A stretch of DNA of 64,000 nt from an uncultured Blautia sp. (GTDB taxonomy: Bacteria > Bacillota > Clostridia > Lachnospirales > Lachnospiraceae): contig CALBGI010000011.1 in assembly GCA_937893675.1 (NCBI GenBank), positions 28,974 through 92,973 of the forward strand. Reading direction: 5' to 3'. How positions within the stretch are numbered: the stretch's first letter is position 1; each line of letters begins with the position of its first letter. A program made the position numbers and the translations under genes. This document shows positions 1 to 8,145 of the stretch, in pieces. A model generated the notes under the pieces. It was not told the DNA's origin and did no database searches. It saw nothing but the letters and a program-made list of their open reading frames with translations.

Positions 1-531
1 ATGCGAGTAAATTCACTGGCGATCGGGTTTGTATTTCTGATCCTTCTGGTGACCTTTAAATCCATAAGCATTCCGGTAATTTTGACGCTGGTGATCGAAA
101 CTTCCATATGGATCAATCTGGCGATCCCCTATTTTCAGGGAACCTCCCTGTACTATATCGCCTATCTCATTATCAGTTCCGTACAGCTGGGAGCCACAAT
201 CGATTATGCGATCCTGTTTACCAGCCGTTATGTGGAACTGAGAGAAACCCAGACCAAAAAGAAGGCTGCCAGAGAGGCCATACGCCTCTGCCTGCTTTCC
301 GTATTTACCTCTTCTGTCATTTTGTTTGCGGCAGGAACCATACTGGGCAAAATTTCCACAAATATGGTATTGAGTCAGCTCGGCATTCTCATTGGCAGAG
401 GCGCTGTAATATCCTTTGTTCTGGTGTTCACCGTACTTCCGGCAATGCTCGTTATGCTTGACGGTCTGATCCAAAAAACAACACTGCATCTGCATTTTAT
501 AAAGGAGGAATCTTGTCATGAACAGAAATAA
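1..531 (+). CDS. MMPL/RND-family membrane exporter, C-terminal part only
   Basis: This is the last 176 residues of a larger protein cut by the window edge; the ATG at base 1 is probably internal, since MMPL proteins are about 700 residues or more. The sequence shows five hydrophobic helices, the loop AILFTSRYVELRE after a GATIDYAI stretch (the GxxxDYxxxL-type motif of helix 10 in MMPL/RND proteins), and a final helix ending in LPAMLVMLDGL. The family exports lipids, drugs or signals using the proton gradient. The stop overlaps the start of the next gene by 14 bases, so the two are co-translated and probably act together. Substrate cannot be told from this fragment. Confidence 0.8.
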   Translation: MRVNSLAIGFVFLILLVTFKSISIPVILTLVIETSIWINLAIPYFQGTSLYYIAYLIISSVQLGATIDYAILFTSRYVELRETQTKKKAAREAIRLCLLSVFTSSVILFAAGTILGKISTNMVLSQLGILIGRGAVISFVLVFTVLPAMLVMLDGLIQKTTLHLHFIKEESCHEQK

Positions 532-2959
532 AATCATTATGCGAACAGCATCCATAGCGTTGAGCGCTGTTATGGCAGCAGCCGGGGAATGTGCGGTTTT
601 TGCCGCTTCGCCAGAGCGGTTGAAAGATGAAAATGTCTATGTCAACTTAAATGAGGACGGAAGTGTTTCCGGAATCTATGTGGTGAATGAATATACCTCT
701 CAGAACGCCGGAACGGTAACCGATTATGGAGACTATGAAACCGTAAAAAATCTGACAACGGATGAAGAGATCCAATTGTCCGGCAACAAGGTGACGGCAG
801 AGGTACCGGAGGGGAAATTTTATTATCAGGGGAATCTGAAAACCAAAGAAATGCCCTGGGAAATCAAAATTACTTACTATTTGGATGGGAAGGAGATTGC
901 GGCAAAGGATCTGGCGGGCAAAAGCGGTAATCTGGAAATACGTCTGAATATCCGTGAGAACAAAGCCTGTGATTCCTCATTTTTTGATAATTATCTTTTG
1001 CAGGCAACGGTCGTTCTGGATACAAAAACCTGCACGGAAATCAGGGCGGACGGAGCTACCGAGGCAAATGTGGCATCTGACCGGCAGCTTTTATACAACG
1101 TCATGGCCGGGCAGGAGAAGGACATTTCCATTACTGCAAAAGTCCAGGATTTTGAAATGAATGGAATTACCTTTCAGGCAGTTCCCATGGGCTTTGATAT
1201 CGACGATGAAGCTTTGGATCTGTCAGAACTGGAAGACAAAACAGCGGATGTGAAGGAAGCGGCGCAGAAGCTGGACGATGGAGCCAGGGAACTTCAGACC
1301 GGAGCACAGGACGCTGTGGACGGCGGCGGACAGCTGGCGGCGGGAAGTTCTGAACTGGAATCCGGCGCTGCAGATCTGCAGTCCGGAATGGGCGAGATTG
1401 TAAGCGGAGGCGATTCGCTGGCGGGGGCAGCGCAGGCCTTGTCCCAGGGGATCTCAGAGTACACGGCAGGCGTTGGCAGTCTCACAGAAGGAATCCGTGC
1501 CTATGTAGGCGGCGCACAGCAGCTTGGAGCGGGTGCTTCCCAGCTGGCGCCTTTGGAAAATTTGTCCCAGGTCAGCGATGGGATCAACGCCTTATATCAG
1601 GCGGTTGCTTCTGCAGACACGCAGGAAAGCCTTCAAAGCGGTGCCGACACTTTGACGGCGGGGCTGGGTGCGATCTGCCAGCAGCTTGCTGCCCTTCAGG
1701 AAAATTCGGACAGTGAGGGTCTGCAGCAGCTTGCAGAAATGCTGGGACAGTTTCAGGCAAGTGCCTCTGAACTGGCTTCCAACACAGAAAATCTGGGAAG
1801 TCAGATGAATCTGTGCGCAGAGGCAGTGGGGCAGGTGGCGGCTGTCTATGAACAGCTGACCGGCGCTGTGACAGGGCAGGTAGACGCGGCAAATCAAGAG
1901 CTTGCGCAGGCAGGGCAGAGCATGGCAGACAGTGTGAACAGCCAGATTGCGGATGTGAACAGTCAGATAAGCGCAGCAGCCGGCAGTATGAACGCCCAGG
2001 TAGACAGCGCCATAGGCGCGGTGCAGGCAGCGGCAGATGCAGGAAGCATTGACCAGGAAACTGCAGACGGAATCATCGGGCAGCTGGATGCTTCCAGAGT
2101 GTCGGAAACTACCGTTTCCTCAGTAGAAGCGCCGGTTCTTTCCACTGCGGTGCAGCTTCCTGACGGAGGCGGGATCAGCGCTGTTTTTGAGCAGTTGTCA
2201 GCGGCGGGAAGCCAGCTGAGCGAGGCGGCGGCAGGATATCAGACCGCTGCTGAACAGATTGGCGCGTTGGCGGGCAGCCTGCCGCAGACACAGGATACCG
2301 GTTCTCTGGACGCCTTATCTGCAGCGCTGAATGAGGCTTACGCCGGCGCACAGAGCCTGAGTGAAGGTGTGCGAAGTGCCGGGGAAGCGTTGGGCACATT
2401 GGCGGAGAGCACTGCCGGTTTTCCGGCGGCTTCGGAAGGCGTAAAGGAGCTTCTGGCAGGTTTTTCAGCTCTTCAGGAAAACGATGAGGCTCTGCTCAAT
2501 GGCGCAGATATGCTTACGGAATCTTCACAGACTCTGGTAGACGGTGTTTCTGCTCTGGCAGGAGGCACGGTTGAATTAAACGATGGTCTTGGAGCCGTTT
2601 CCGCCGGGGTAGATGCTCTTTTTGAAGGTGCAGACAGCTTGAACAGCGGAATGGACAGCATGATGGACGGTCTTACAGCGCTTTCCGGAGGAACCGGCGA
2701 TCTTGCCGAGGGAACCGGAGAATTTCGGGAAGAGACCGGAAATATTGATGAAAAAATGGATGATGAGATTGATAAAGTGTTGGAGAAGATATCCGGCGGC
2801 GAGTATACGCCCGTTTCCTTTGTATCAGAAAAAAACAGCGATATCGGTCTGGTACAGTTTGTCATGAAAACAGACGGCATCACCATCCCGGAGCCGGAAG
2901 AGAAGGAAGAAGCGGCTGCAGAGGAAAACTTTTTGGATAAAGTGAAAGGGTTATTTTAA
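518..2959 (+). CDS. Secreted heptad-repeat protein (YhgE/Pip-like repeats)
   Basis: An 813-residue protein with an N-terminal signal peptide (about residues 1-30, ending AVFAAS). A globular region of about 200 residues follows, then a very long stretch (about 245-745) of repeated L-x-x-G-A/S-x-x-L-x-x-G units rich in Ala, Gly, Ser and Gln. This is the X-X-X-Leu-X-X-Gly heptad pattern found in YhgE/Pip-type and MMPL-associated proteins, which forms long helical rods. The C-terminus is acidic (PEPEEKEEAAAEE) and no clear C-terminal membrane anchor is visible. The RBS AAAGGAGG lies inside the end of the upstream MMPL gene. Inference: an extracytoplasmic partner of the MMPL exporter. Function is not established. 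Confidence 0.75.
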   Translation: MNRNKIIMRTASIALSAVMAAAGECAVFAASPERLKDENVYVNLNEDGSVSGIYVVNEYTSQNAGTVTDYGDYETVKNLTTDEEIQLSGNKVTAEVPEGKFYYQGNLKTKEMPWEIKITYYLDGKEIAAKDLAGKSGNLEIRLNIRENKACDSSFFDNYLLQATVVLDTKTCTEIRADGATEANVASDRQLLYNVMAGQEKDISITAKVQDFEMNGITFQAVPMGFDIDDEALDLSELEDKTADVKEAAQKLDDGARELQTGAQDAVDGGGQLAAGSSELESGAADLQSGMGEIVSGGDSLAGAAQALSQGISEYTAGVGSLTEGIRAYVGGAQQLGAGASQLAPLENLSQVSDGINALYQAVASADTQESLQSGADTLTAGLGAICQQLAALQENSDSEGLQQLAEMLGQFQASASELASNTENLGSQMNLCAEAVGQVAAVYEQLTGAVTGQVDAANQELAQAGQSMADSVNSQIADVNSQISAAAGSMNAQVDSAIGAVQAAADAGSIDQETADGIIGQLDASRVSETTVSSVEAPVLSTAVQLPDGGGISAVFEQLSAAGSQLSEAAAGYQTAAEQIGALAGSLPQTQDTGSLDALSAALNEAYAGAQSLSEGVRSAGEALGTLAESTAGFPAASEGVKELLAGFSALQENDEALLNGADMLTESSQTLVDGVSALAGGTVELNDGLGAVSAGVDALFEGADSLNSGMDSMMDGLTALSGGTGDLAEGTGEFREETGNIDEKMDDEIDKVLEKISGGEYTPVSFVSEKNSDIGLVQFVMKTDGITIPEPEEKEEAAAEENFLDKVKGLF

Positions 2960-2984
2960 GCATTTTTAAAGGTACTGCAAAAGA

Positions 2985-3031
2985 GAAAGACCCCAAGAAA
3001 GGCAGAGATGCTTTTCCTGGGTCTTTTTTTG
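2985..3031 (+). terminator. Intrinsic terminator after the heptad-repeat gene
   Basis: An imperfect hairpin with arms AAAGACCCCAAGAAA and TTTTCCTGGGTCTTT is followed by seven T. It lies 25 bases after the stop codon and ends the MMPL/heptad-repeat unit. Confidence 0.8.
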
Positions 3032-3173
3032 TAATTTCCTATGATTCCATAATATTCTTATTATATAAAAAGCGCTCTGCCTATTTTGCAAGATTTTTGG
3101 AAATGGTCTTCCCAAAACGGGTCAATGGAATTAAAATAGGGTTGACCGAATCGGTTAGAAAGAGTGACGGAAT
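3032..3173 (+). promoter_or_regulatory. Upstream region of ABC exporter with candidate operator
   Basis: This AT-rich gap must carry the promoter of the ABC exporter pair. A near-palindrome TGACCGAATCGGTTA (3143-3157; inner arms ACCGA and TCGGT around one A) sits 16 bases before the ATG, where a TetR-type repressor could block expression. No such regulator is encoded next to it, so this assignment is tentative. No convincing -35/-10 pair was found. Confidence 0.35.
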
Positions 3174-4055
3174 ATGGAGATTATTAAAACGACAAAGCTT
3201 ACGAAATACTATGGCAAGGCGAGAGGTATCCTCGACCTTGACCTGACGGTAACACAGGGGGATTTCTTCGGTTTCATCGGACCAAACGGCGCCGGAAAAT
3301 CTACGACACTTAGAATATTGCTGGGGTTGATTGCCCCCACCGCGGGCAGCGCAATGATATTTGGAAAAGATGTCACAAAAGAAAGGGAATCCATTTTGCA
3401 GGATATTGGATATCTCCCCTCAGAGACATCCTTTTATCAAGGAATGAAAGTGAGGGAGGTATTGAAGCTGTCTGCCGATTTCCGGAAAAGGGACTGCACC
3501 GCTGAAGCAAAAGTGCTCTGTGAGCGCCTGCAGCTTGATACATCCCGAAAGACAGAAGAGCTGTCCTTTGGCAACAGAAAGAAGGTTGCTATTGTCTGTG
3601 CTTTACAGCACCGACCAAACCTGTTGATGTTGGATGAACCGACAGGCGGATTGGATCCACTGATGCAAAAAGAGTTTTTTGATATTCTTCGGGAGAGAAA
3701 CAGGGAAGGTGCAACGATTCTTTTGTCCAGCCATGTTCTTTCGGAAATTCAACGAAACTGTACCAGTGCGGCGATTATCCGTGATGGTAGAATCATTGCA
3801 TGTGACCGTGTGGAAGACCTCTTGAAAACAAATACAAAACGTATTACGGTTCATGGCATCGTTGACTTAGAACGCCTGCATGGTGTTCGGGATAAAAACG
3901 ATTCAGAACATGCTGTGAGTTTTCTTTACAACGGTGATATGGGCAGTTTACTGAGAACATTGTCTTCGGGGCAGATTGATGATCTTACCGTTTCGGAGCC
4001 TGATCTGGAAGAAATTTTTCTTCACTATTATAAAAAGGATGGTGAAAGAGTATGA
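3174..4055 (+). CDS. ABC transporter ATP-binding protein (exporter type)
   Basis: A 293-residue nucleotide-binding subunit. The Walker A motif GPNGAGKST is at about residues 36-44. The signature is LSFGNRKK at about 131, a variant of LSGGQ common in ABC-2 exporters. Walker B is LLMLDEPTGGLDP at about 150 and the switch histidine is in LLSSHVLSE. The C-terminal 70 residues form the extra domain typical of DrrA/CcmA-like ATPases. The stop overlaps the next start (ATGA), so ATPase and permease are made as a pair. No strong RBS precedes the ATG. Likely cargo is a drug, lipid or peptide, but nothing here decides it. Confidence 0.9.
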   Translation: MEIIKTTKLTKYYGKARGILDLDLTVTQGDFFGFIGPNGAGKSTTLRILLGLIAPTAGSAMIFGKDVTKERESILQDIGYLPSETSFYQGMKVREVLKLSADFRKRDCTAEAKVLCERLQLDTSRKTEELSFGNRKKVAIVCALQHRPNLLMLDEPTGGLDPLMQKEFFDILRERNREGATILLSSHVLSEIQRNCTSAAIIRDGRIIACDRVEDLLKTNTKRITVHGIVDLERLHGVRDKNDSEHAVSFLYNGDMGSLLRTLSSGQIDDLTVSEPDLEEIFLHYYKKDGERV

Positions 4056-4837
4056 CGCTTGTAAAACACGAATTGAGACAGGGAAAAACTGCATTTTTGA
4101 TATGGACGGCGTCTATTGGATTTCTTGTTGTAATCTGTGTTTTTTTGTTTCCTGAGATGAAAGGACAGATGGATAGTGTAAACGATATGTTTGCCTCTAT
4201 GGGTTCTTTTACCAGGGCGTTCGGTATGGATCGTTTGAATTTTGGAACACTTACAGGGTTTTATGCAGTTGAGTGCGGTAATATTTTGGGATTGGGCGGT
4301 GCATTTTATGCTTCTCTTTGTGCAGCAGGGGTTCTTAGCAAAGAGGAAAAAGACAAAACTGCGGAATTTTTGCTGATGCATCCGGTCAGCCGCAAAAGGG
4401 TTATTTCGGAAAAACTGATTGCCGTGTTCATTCAGATTACAGCTATGAATATCATGATCTATGTTCTTTCCATTGGCTCTATAGCCGCTGTCGGTGAGAC
4501 GATTCCCTGGAAAGAAATCAGTTTGATTCATTTGGCCTATTATCTTCTGCAGATGGAGCTGGCAGGAATTTGCTTTGGGATTTCTGCATTTCTTCGTAAA
4601 GGCAGCGTGGGAGCAGGGCTTGGTATTGCCGCAATGATGTATTTTCTGAATCTGATTGCAAATATTGCTGACGTTGCTGAGTTTTTGAAGTACATAACAC
4701 CGTTTGGATATTGTGAGGGTGCCGACATCATGTCAAATGGAAGCCTGGACGGAGTGATGGTTTTCGTTGGTACCGTCATAGGAATTGGTGGAATCGCAAT
4801 TGCTTATTTTTATTATACAAAGAAAGATATACATTAA
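4052..4837 (+). CDS. ABC-2 type permease
   Basis: A 261-residue integral membrane protein with about six hydrophobic helices, the first at residues 14-34 (FLIWTASIGFLVVICVFLF). The segment KEEKDKTAEFLLMHPVSRKRVISEKL is the conserved cytoplasmic region of ABC-2 permeases, where the helical domain meets the ATPase. It is the membrane partner of the ATPase encoded just upstream, with a 4-base overlap. The pair forms a complete half-transporter exporter. Substrate unknown. Confidence 0.88.
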   Translation: MTLVKHELRQGKTAFLIWTASIGFLVVICVFLFPEMKGQMDSVNDMFASMGSFTRAFGMDRLNFGTLTGFYAVECGNILGLGGAFYASLCAAGVLSKEEKDKTAEFLLMHPVSRKRVISEKLIAVFIQITAMNIMIYVLSIGSIAAVGETIPWKEISLIHLAYYLLQMELAGICFGISAFLRKGSVGAGLGIAAMMYFLNLIANIADVAEFLKYITPFGYCEGADIMSNGSLDGVMVFVGTVIGIGGIAIAYFYYTKKDIH

Positions 4838-4847
4838 AACAAAACGT

Positions 4848-4884
4848 ACAAATGGCGGAAGGGAAAATCCCCTCCGCCATTTGT
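4848..4884. terminator. Bidirectional terminator between ABC permease and pyrI
   Basis: A strong hairpin with arms ACAAATGGCGGAAGGG and CCCCTCCGCCATTTGT lies between two convergent genes. It begins 10 bases after the permease stop and ends 10 bases from the pyrI stop, so it can serve both. Confidence 0.8.
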
Positions 4885-4894
4885 ATTGCACGTT

Positions 4895-5332
4895 TTATTT
4901 GTTGCGCTTGCCGCGATATTTCTCTTCACAGTATTTGCAGCGGTAAACTTCCTTTTCCTCGTCCGCCAGAACAAACACATGATCCAGACCCTGCTCAATG
5001 GAAGTGATGCAGCGGGGATTTTTGCATTTGATGACATTCGTGATCTGTTTTGGCAGTCTGAGGATTTTTTTCTCCACGATCTGTTCATCCTTGATGATGT
5101 TGACGGTGATGTTGTGATCGATAAAACCAAGGATATCCAGCTCCAGATCACCAATGGGACATTCCACCTTGATGATGTCCTTGGTTCCCATTTTGTTGCT
5201 GCGGGCATTTTTGATGATGGCAACGGTGCAGTCCAGCTTGTCCAGCTTTAAGTCATGGTAAATGGTCATAGCCTTGCCGGCTTTGATATGATCCAGTACA
5301 TACCCTTCCCGAAGTGCTCCTACGTTTAACAT
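4895..5332 (-). CDS. pyrI: Aspartate carbamoyltransferase regulatory subunit
   Basis: 145 residues. This subunit binds CTP/ATP and gives allosteric control to PyrB in pyrimidine synthesis. The C-terminal zinc domain has the four expected cysteines: C103 and C108 (CKNPRC), C132 and C135 (CKYC). The start overlaps the end of pyrB by 7 bases, and its RBS GGAGG lies within the pyrB coding sequence, so translation is coupled and the subunits are made in step. The length is near the family norm of about 150. Confidence 0.95.
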   Translation of the reverse strand: MLNVGALREGYVLDHIKAGKAMTIYHDLKLDKLDCTVAIIKNARSNKMGTKDIIKVECPIGDLELDILGFIDHNITVNIIKDEQIVEKKILRLPKQITNVIKCKNPRCITSIEQGLDHVFVLADEEKEVYRCKYCEEKYRGKRNK

Positions 5333-6249
5333 GATACATCCACCTCCAGTAATGTGAGAATCAGAGCCATTCTTACATAGACACCGTACTGTGCCTGTTT
5401 GAAGTAAGCGGCACGGGGGTCGTTGTCCACTTCCACGGCGATCTCATTGACGCGGGGAAGGGGATGAAGAATGTACATGTCGTCTTTTGCAAGCTGCAGC
5501 TTTGGCATATCCAGTATGTAGAAATCCTTCATACGGACGTAATCTTCCTCGTTGAAGAAACGCTCCTTCTGCACGCGGGTCATGTAGAGGATATCAAGCT
5601 TTGGAAGCGCATCCTCCAGACGTTCTACTTCTTCAAATTCAATATTGTGACGTTTCAGGACATCCTCGCGGATGTAGCTGGGGATCCGAAGCTCTTCCGG
5701 AGAAATGAGGACAAATTTCACATTGTTGTAACGCACCAGCGCTTCAATGAGAGAGTGAACCGTACGTCCGAATTTCAGATCGCCGCACAGGCCAATGGTA
5801 AGGTTGTCAAAATGTCCTTTCAGAGAACGGATGGTAAGCAGATCCGTGAGAGTCTGTGTCGGGTGCTGGTGGCCACCGTCTCCGGCATTGATAACGGGGA
5901 TCGTGGAAGCCATGGATGCGACCAGGGGCGCACCCTCTTTGGGATGGCGCATGGCGCAGATATCTGCGTAGCAGGACGTCACGCGGATCGTATCCGCAAC
6001 GCTCTCGCCTTTTGCTGCAGAACTGGAATCAGCAGTGGAAAATCCGAGAACCTTGCCGCCGAGATTCATCATAGCTGCCTCGAAGCTTAAACGTGTGCGT
6101 GTGCTTGGTTCATAGAACAGAGTTGCGAGTTTCTTATCATCACAGGTGTGTGCATATTTCGCCGGATTCTTCTCAATGTCATTGGCAAGATCAAGAAGCT
6201 TGTCAAGCTCTTCCACAGAGAAATCCAGTGGGCTCATTAAGTGTCTCAT
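5326..6249 (-). CDS. pyrB: Aspartate carbamoyltransferase catalytic subunit
   Basis: 307 residues, full length. The enzyme joins carbamoyl phosphate to L-aspartate in the first committed step of UMP synthesis. The carbamoyl-phosphate loop STRTRLSFE is at residues 49-57, HPTQTLTDL at 129-137 and the C-terminal HPLPR near 263, all of the ATCase type rather than ornithine transcarbamoylase. A good RBS (GGAGG) stands 7 bases before the ATG. It heads a pyrB-pyrI pair; no PyrR gene or other pyr gene is in the window. Confidence 0.96.
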   Translation of the reverse strand: MRHLMSPLDFSVEELDKLLDLANDIEKNPAKYAHTCDDKKLATLFYEPSTRTRLSFEAAMMNLGGKVLGFSTADSSSAAKGESVADTIRVTSCYADICAMRHPKEGAPLVASMASTIPVINAGDGGHQHPTQTLTDLLTIRSLKGHFDNLTIGLCGDLKFGRTVHSLIEALVRYNNVKFVLISPEELRIPSYIREDVLKRHNIEFEEVERLEDALPKLDILYMTRVQKERFFNEEDYVRMKDFYILDMPKLQLAKDDMYILHPLPRVNEIAVEVDNDPRAAYFKQAQYGVYVRMALILTLLEVDVSC

Positions 6250-6274
6250 ATGCTTCCTCCATTATTTGAATATT

Positions 6275-6304
6275 GGAATTTTGGACAGTTTTTTACAAAA
6301 TTCC
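6275..6304 (-). promoter_or_regulatory. Inverted repeat in the pyrB leader
   Basis: Perfect 9-base arms GGAATTTTG and CAAAATTCC are separated by 12 bases, 26 bases upstream of the pyrB start. No T-run follows on the pyrB strand, so it is not a standard terminator. It may be an operator or an mRNA-stabilising hairpin. Confidence 0.35.
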
Positions 6305-6338
6305 TCAGCTATCATCATATAACATGCAGGGTATTTTT

Positions 6339-6725
6339 TCAAGAAGATTTCGTAAGTATTTTCTCGAAAAGAAGGCCTGTCACAAACCATACAGGGAGAT
6401 AGTCCAGACGGATGATCCCTTTGTAATGAAAGGGTGTGTGGCTGTAATCCCAGGGACACATATGGAAATATTTGAGAATGCTTCCGCTGGTAAATTCCGC
6501 AAAATAAATGCCGGCAGTATAGAAAAGACCCCGGACAGCAATGGGAAAAGCAGCGATTTTTTGGTAAACCGGCGCAATGAGGGCGGCGCAGCCATAAATC
6601 GGAAACATGAGGAGGGAGCTTTTGCCCATCATGGTGGGTTCTCCGGAAAGAAAGGCATGGCATCCGGTCCAGAAAATTTCCAGGCACCAGCCCACGGAAC
6701 CGCACAGGAAAAAATTATGTTTCAT
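6339..6725 (-). CDS. Small CmpB-like membrane protein (putative ABC-transporter type IV permease family)
   Basis: 128 residues with three to four hydrophobic helices. The start MKHNFFLCGSVGWCLEIFW and the later CPWDYSHTPFHYKGIIRLDYLPVWFVTGLLFE match the pattern of the CmpB/PF06541 family, in which a W-D-Y-S and a G-x-I-x-L-x-Y-x-x-x-W-x-x-x-G-L stretch recur. The family name suggests transport but its role is unproven. The reading frame was chosen because the RBS AAGGAG lies 7 bases before this ATG; two overlapping frames here lack any family likeness. It reads away from folC and towards pyrB, 90 bases upstream. Confidence 0.75.
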   Translation of the reverse strand: MKHNFFLCGSVGWCLEIFWTGCHAFLSGEPTMMGKSSLLMFPIYGCAALIAPVYQKIAAFPIAVRGLFYTAGIYFAEFTSGSILKYFHMCPWDYSHTPFHYKGIIRLDYLPVWFVTGLLFEKILTKSS

Positions 6726-6781
6726 AGTGAAAACTCCTTTGGATTTTACTGAAATTTAACCTGGGAATAGTATTGCCTGCC

Positions 6782-6810
6782 TTGAAAAAAATATGTGATT
6801 CGTGTAAAAT
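6782..6810 (+). promoter_or_regulatory. Sigma-A promoter for the folC operon
   Basis: TTGAAA, a 17-base spacer and TAAAAT lie 42 bases before the folC start, in the gap between divergent genes. Both hexamers are one base from consensus. Confidence 0.65.
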
Positions 6811-6851
6811 GACGCTAAGGAAAATGAAGGGTACAAAGGAGCAAAAACGCT

Positions 6852-8138
6852 ATGGACTACCAGGAAAGTCGAAGCTACATAAAAAAAGCAGAAAAATACG
6901 GAAGCGTGCTGGGGCTTGACAATATGCGTCAGCTGATGCGGCGTCTCGGAAATCCCCAGGACGGGCTGAAATACATCCATGTGGCAGGAACCAACGGAAA
7001 AGGTTCCGTTATCGCCTACATGTATACGGTTTTGCAGGAGGCCGGATACCGTGTGGGACGCTATATTTCTCCCACCATATATTCCTACCGGGAGCGGATC
7101 GAATGCGGCGGGCAGGTGATTTCCAGGGAGGATTTTGCGGCCTGTGTGACGAAGATCGCCAGCGTGATTGCGGAAATGAGGGCGGAGGGGCTTTTGCATC
7201 CCACGCCTTTTGAGATTGAGACAGCTGCGGCCTTTTTATATTTTGCGCAGGAAAACTGTGATCTGGTACTTTTGGAAGTAGGGCTTGGCGGTGACATGGA
7301 TGCCACAAATATCATCGGCGCTCCGGTGGTTTCCGTGATCACGCCCATCAGCATGGATCATATGGCATTTTTGGGAAATACGCTGGGAGAAATCGCAGAG
7401 AAAAAGGCGGGAATCATAAAATCCGGAGGAATTACGGTTTCGGCGGAGCAGGAGCCGGAAGTGGAGGCAGTGCTTCGCCGTGTGTCTGCAGAGCAGCGCA
7501 CCCCGTTTATTCTCTCTGAGGCTTCAGACGCAGAGCTTCTTTCGGAAAGCCTTGAAGGGCAGAGCTTCTGCTTTGCGGGGGAAGAATATCAGCTTTCTCT
7601 TCTTGGAAGGTGCCAGAAAGAAAACGCGGTGCTGGCGCTCACAGTGCTTGCGGCGCTGGAGCAAAAGGGCTTCCATACAACCCTCACCCAGCGAAAAGCG
7701 GGGCTCCTGAAAGCAAAGTGGAACGGACGTTTTACCGTGATCCACAGGAAACCGCTGTTTCTGGTGGATGGGGCGCACAATCCCGGCGCAGCCGAAAAGC
7801 TTGTGGATTCCATAAGATTTTATCTGAAGGGCAGAGATATCTATTATATTATGGGCATGTTTAAGGATAAGGATTACAACCGTGTCATCCAGATGACAGC
7901 TCCCTATGCCAAAAAGATCCTGACGATCGCGGCGCCCGGGAATGACCGGGCTCTTTCTCCGCAGGAACTTGCGTCTGCGGCATCTCTTTACCACAGTGAT
8001 GTACAGCCGATGGAGAGCCCCGAGGCCGCGGTAGAGGAAGCGTTTTCTCTGGCAAAAGAAAGGGATGTGATTCTTGCCTTTGGCTCCCTGGCTTTCATCG
8101 GTGTGCTCAGCGACGCGGTAAAAAACAGGAAGGAATAA
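6852..8138 (+). CDS. folC: Folylpolyglutamate synthase / dihydrofolate synthase
   Basis: 428 residues, the usual length. It adds glutamate to dihydropteroate and/or extends the glutamate tail of folates using ATP, in the cytoplasm. The P-loop GTNGKGS is at residues 46-52, the SPTIYSYRERI stretch follows, and LVDGAHNPGA at about 303 is the second FolC signature. A good RBS (AAAGGAG) precedes the ATG and a clear promoter lies upstream. It is the first gene of a closely packed run with pheA, an AAA+ ATPase, ppx and ppk. Confidence 0.94.
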   Translation: MDYQESRSYIKKAEKYGSVLGLDNMRQLMRRLGNPQDGLKYIHVAGTNGKGSVIAYMYTVLQEAGYRVGRYISPTIYSYRERIECGGQVISREDFAACVTKIASVIAEMRAEGLLHPTPFEIETAAAFLYFAQENCDLVLLEVGLGGDMDATNIIGAPVVSVITPISMDHMAFLGNTLGEIAEKKAGIIKSGGITVSAEQEPEVEAVLRRVSAEQRTPFILSEASDAELLSESLEGQSFCFAGEEYQLSLLGRCQKENAVLALTVLAALEQKGFHTTLTQRKAGLLKAKWNGRFTVIHRKPLFLVDGAHNPGAAEKLVDSIRFYLKGRDIYYIMGMFKDKDYNRVIQMTAPYAKKILTIAAPGNDRALSPQELASAASLYHSDVQPMESPEAAVEEAFSLAKERDVILAFGSLAFIGVLSDAVKNRKE

Positions 8139-8145
8139 AGAAACA

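Noticed and set aside
1240..2760. DNA tandem repeats in the heptad-repeat gene
   Set aside because: The repetition is at the protein level (L-x-x-G units); the DNA copies are too diverged to call as nucleotide repeats.
6262..6752. Overlapping frames on both strands around the CmpB-like gene
   Set aside because: Only the frame at 6339-6725 has hydrophobic helices, a family pattern and an RBS; the others are shadows.
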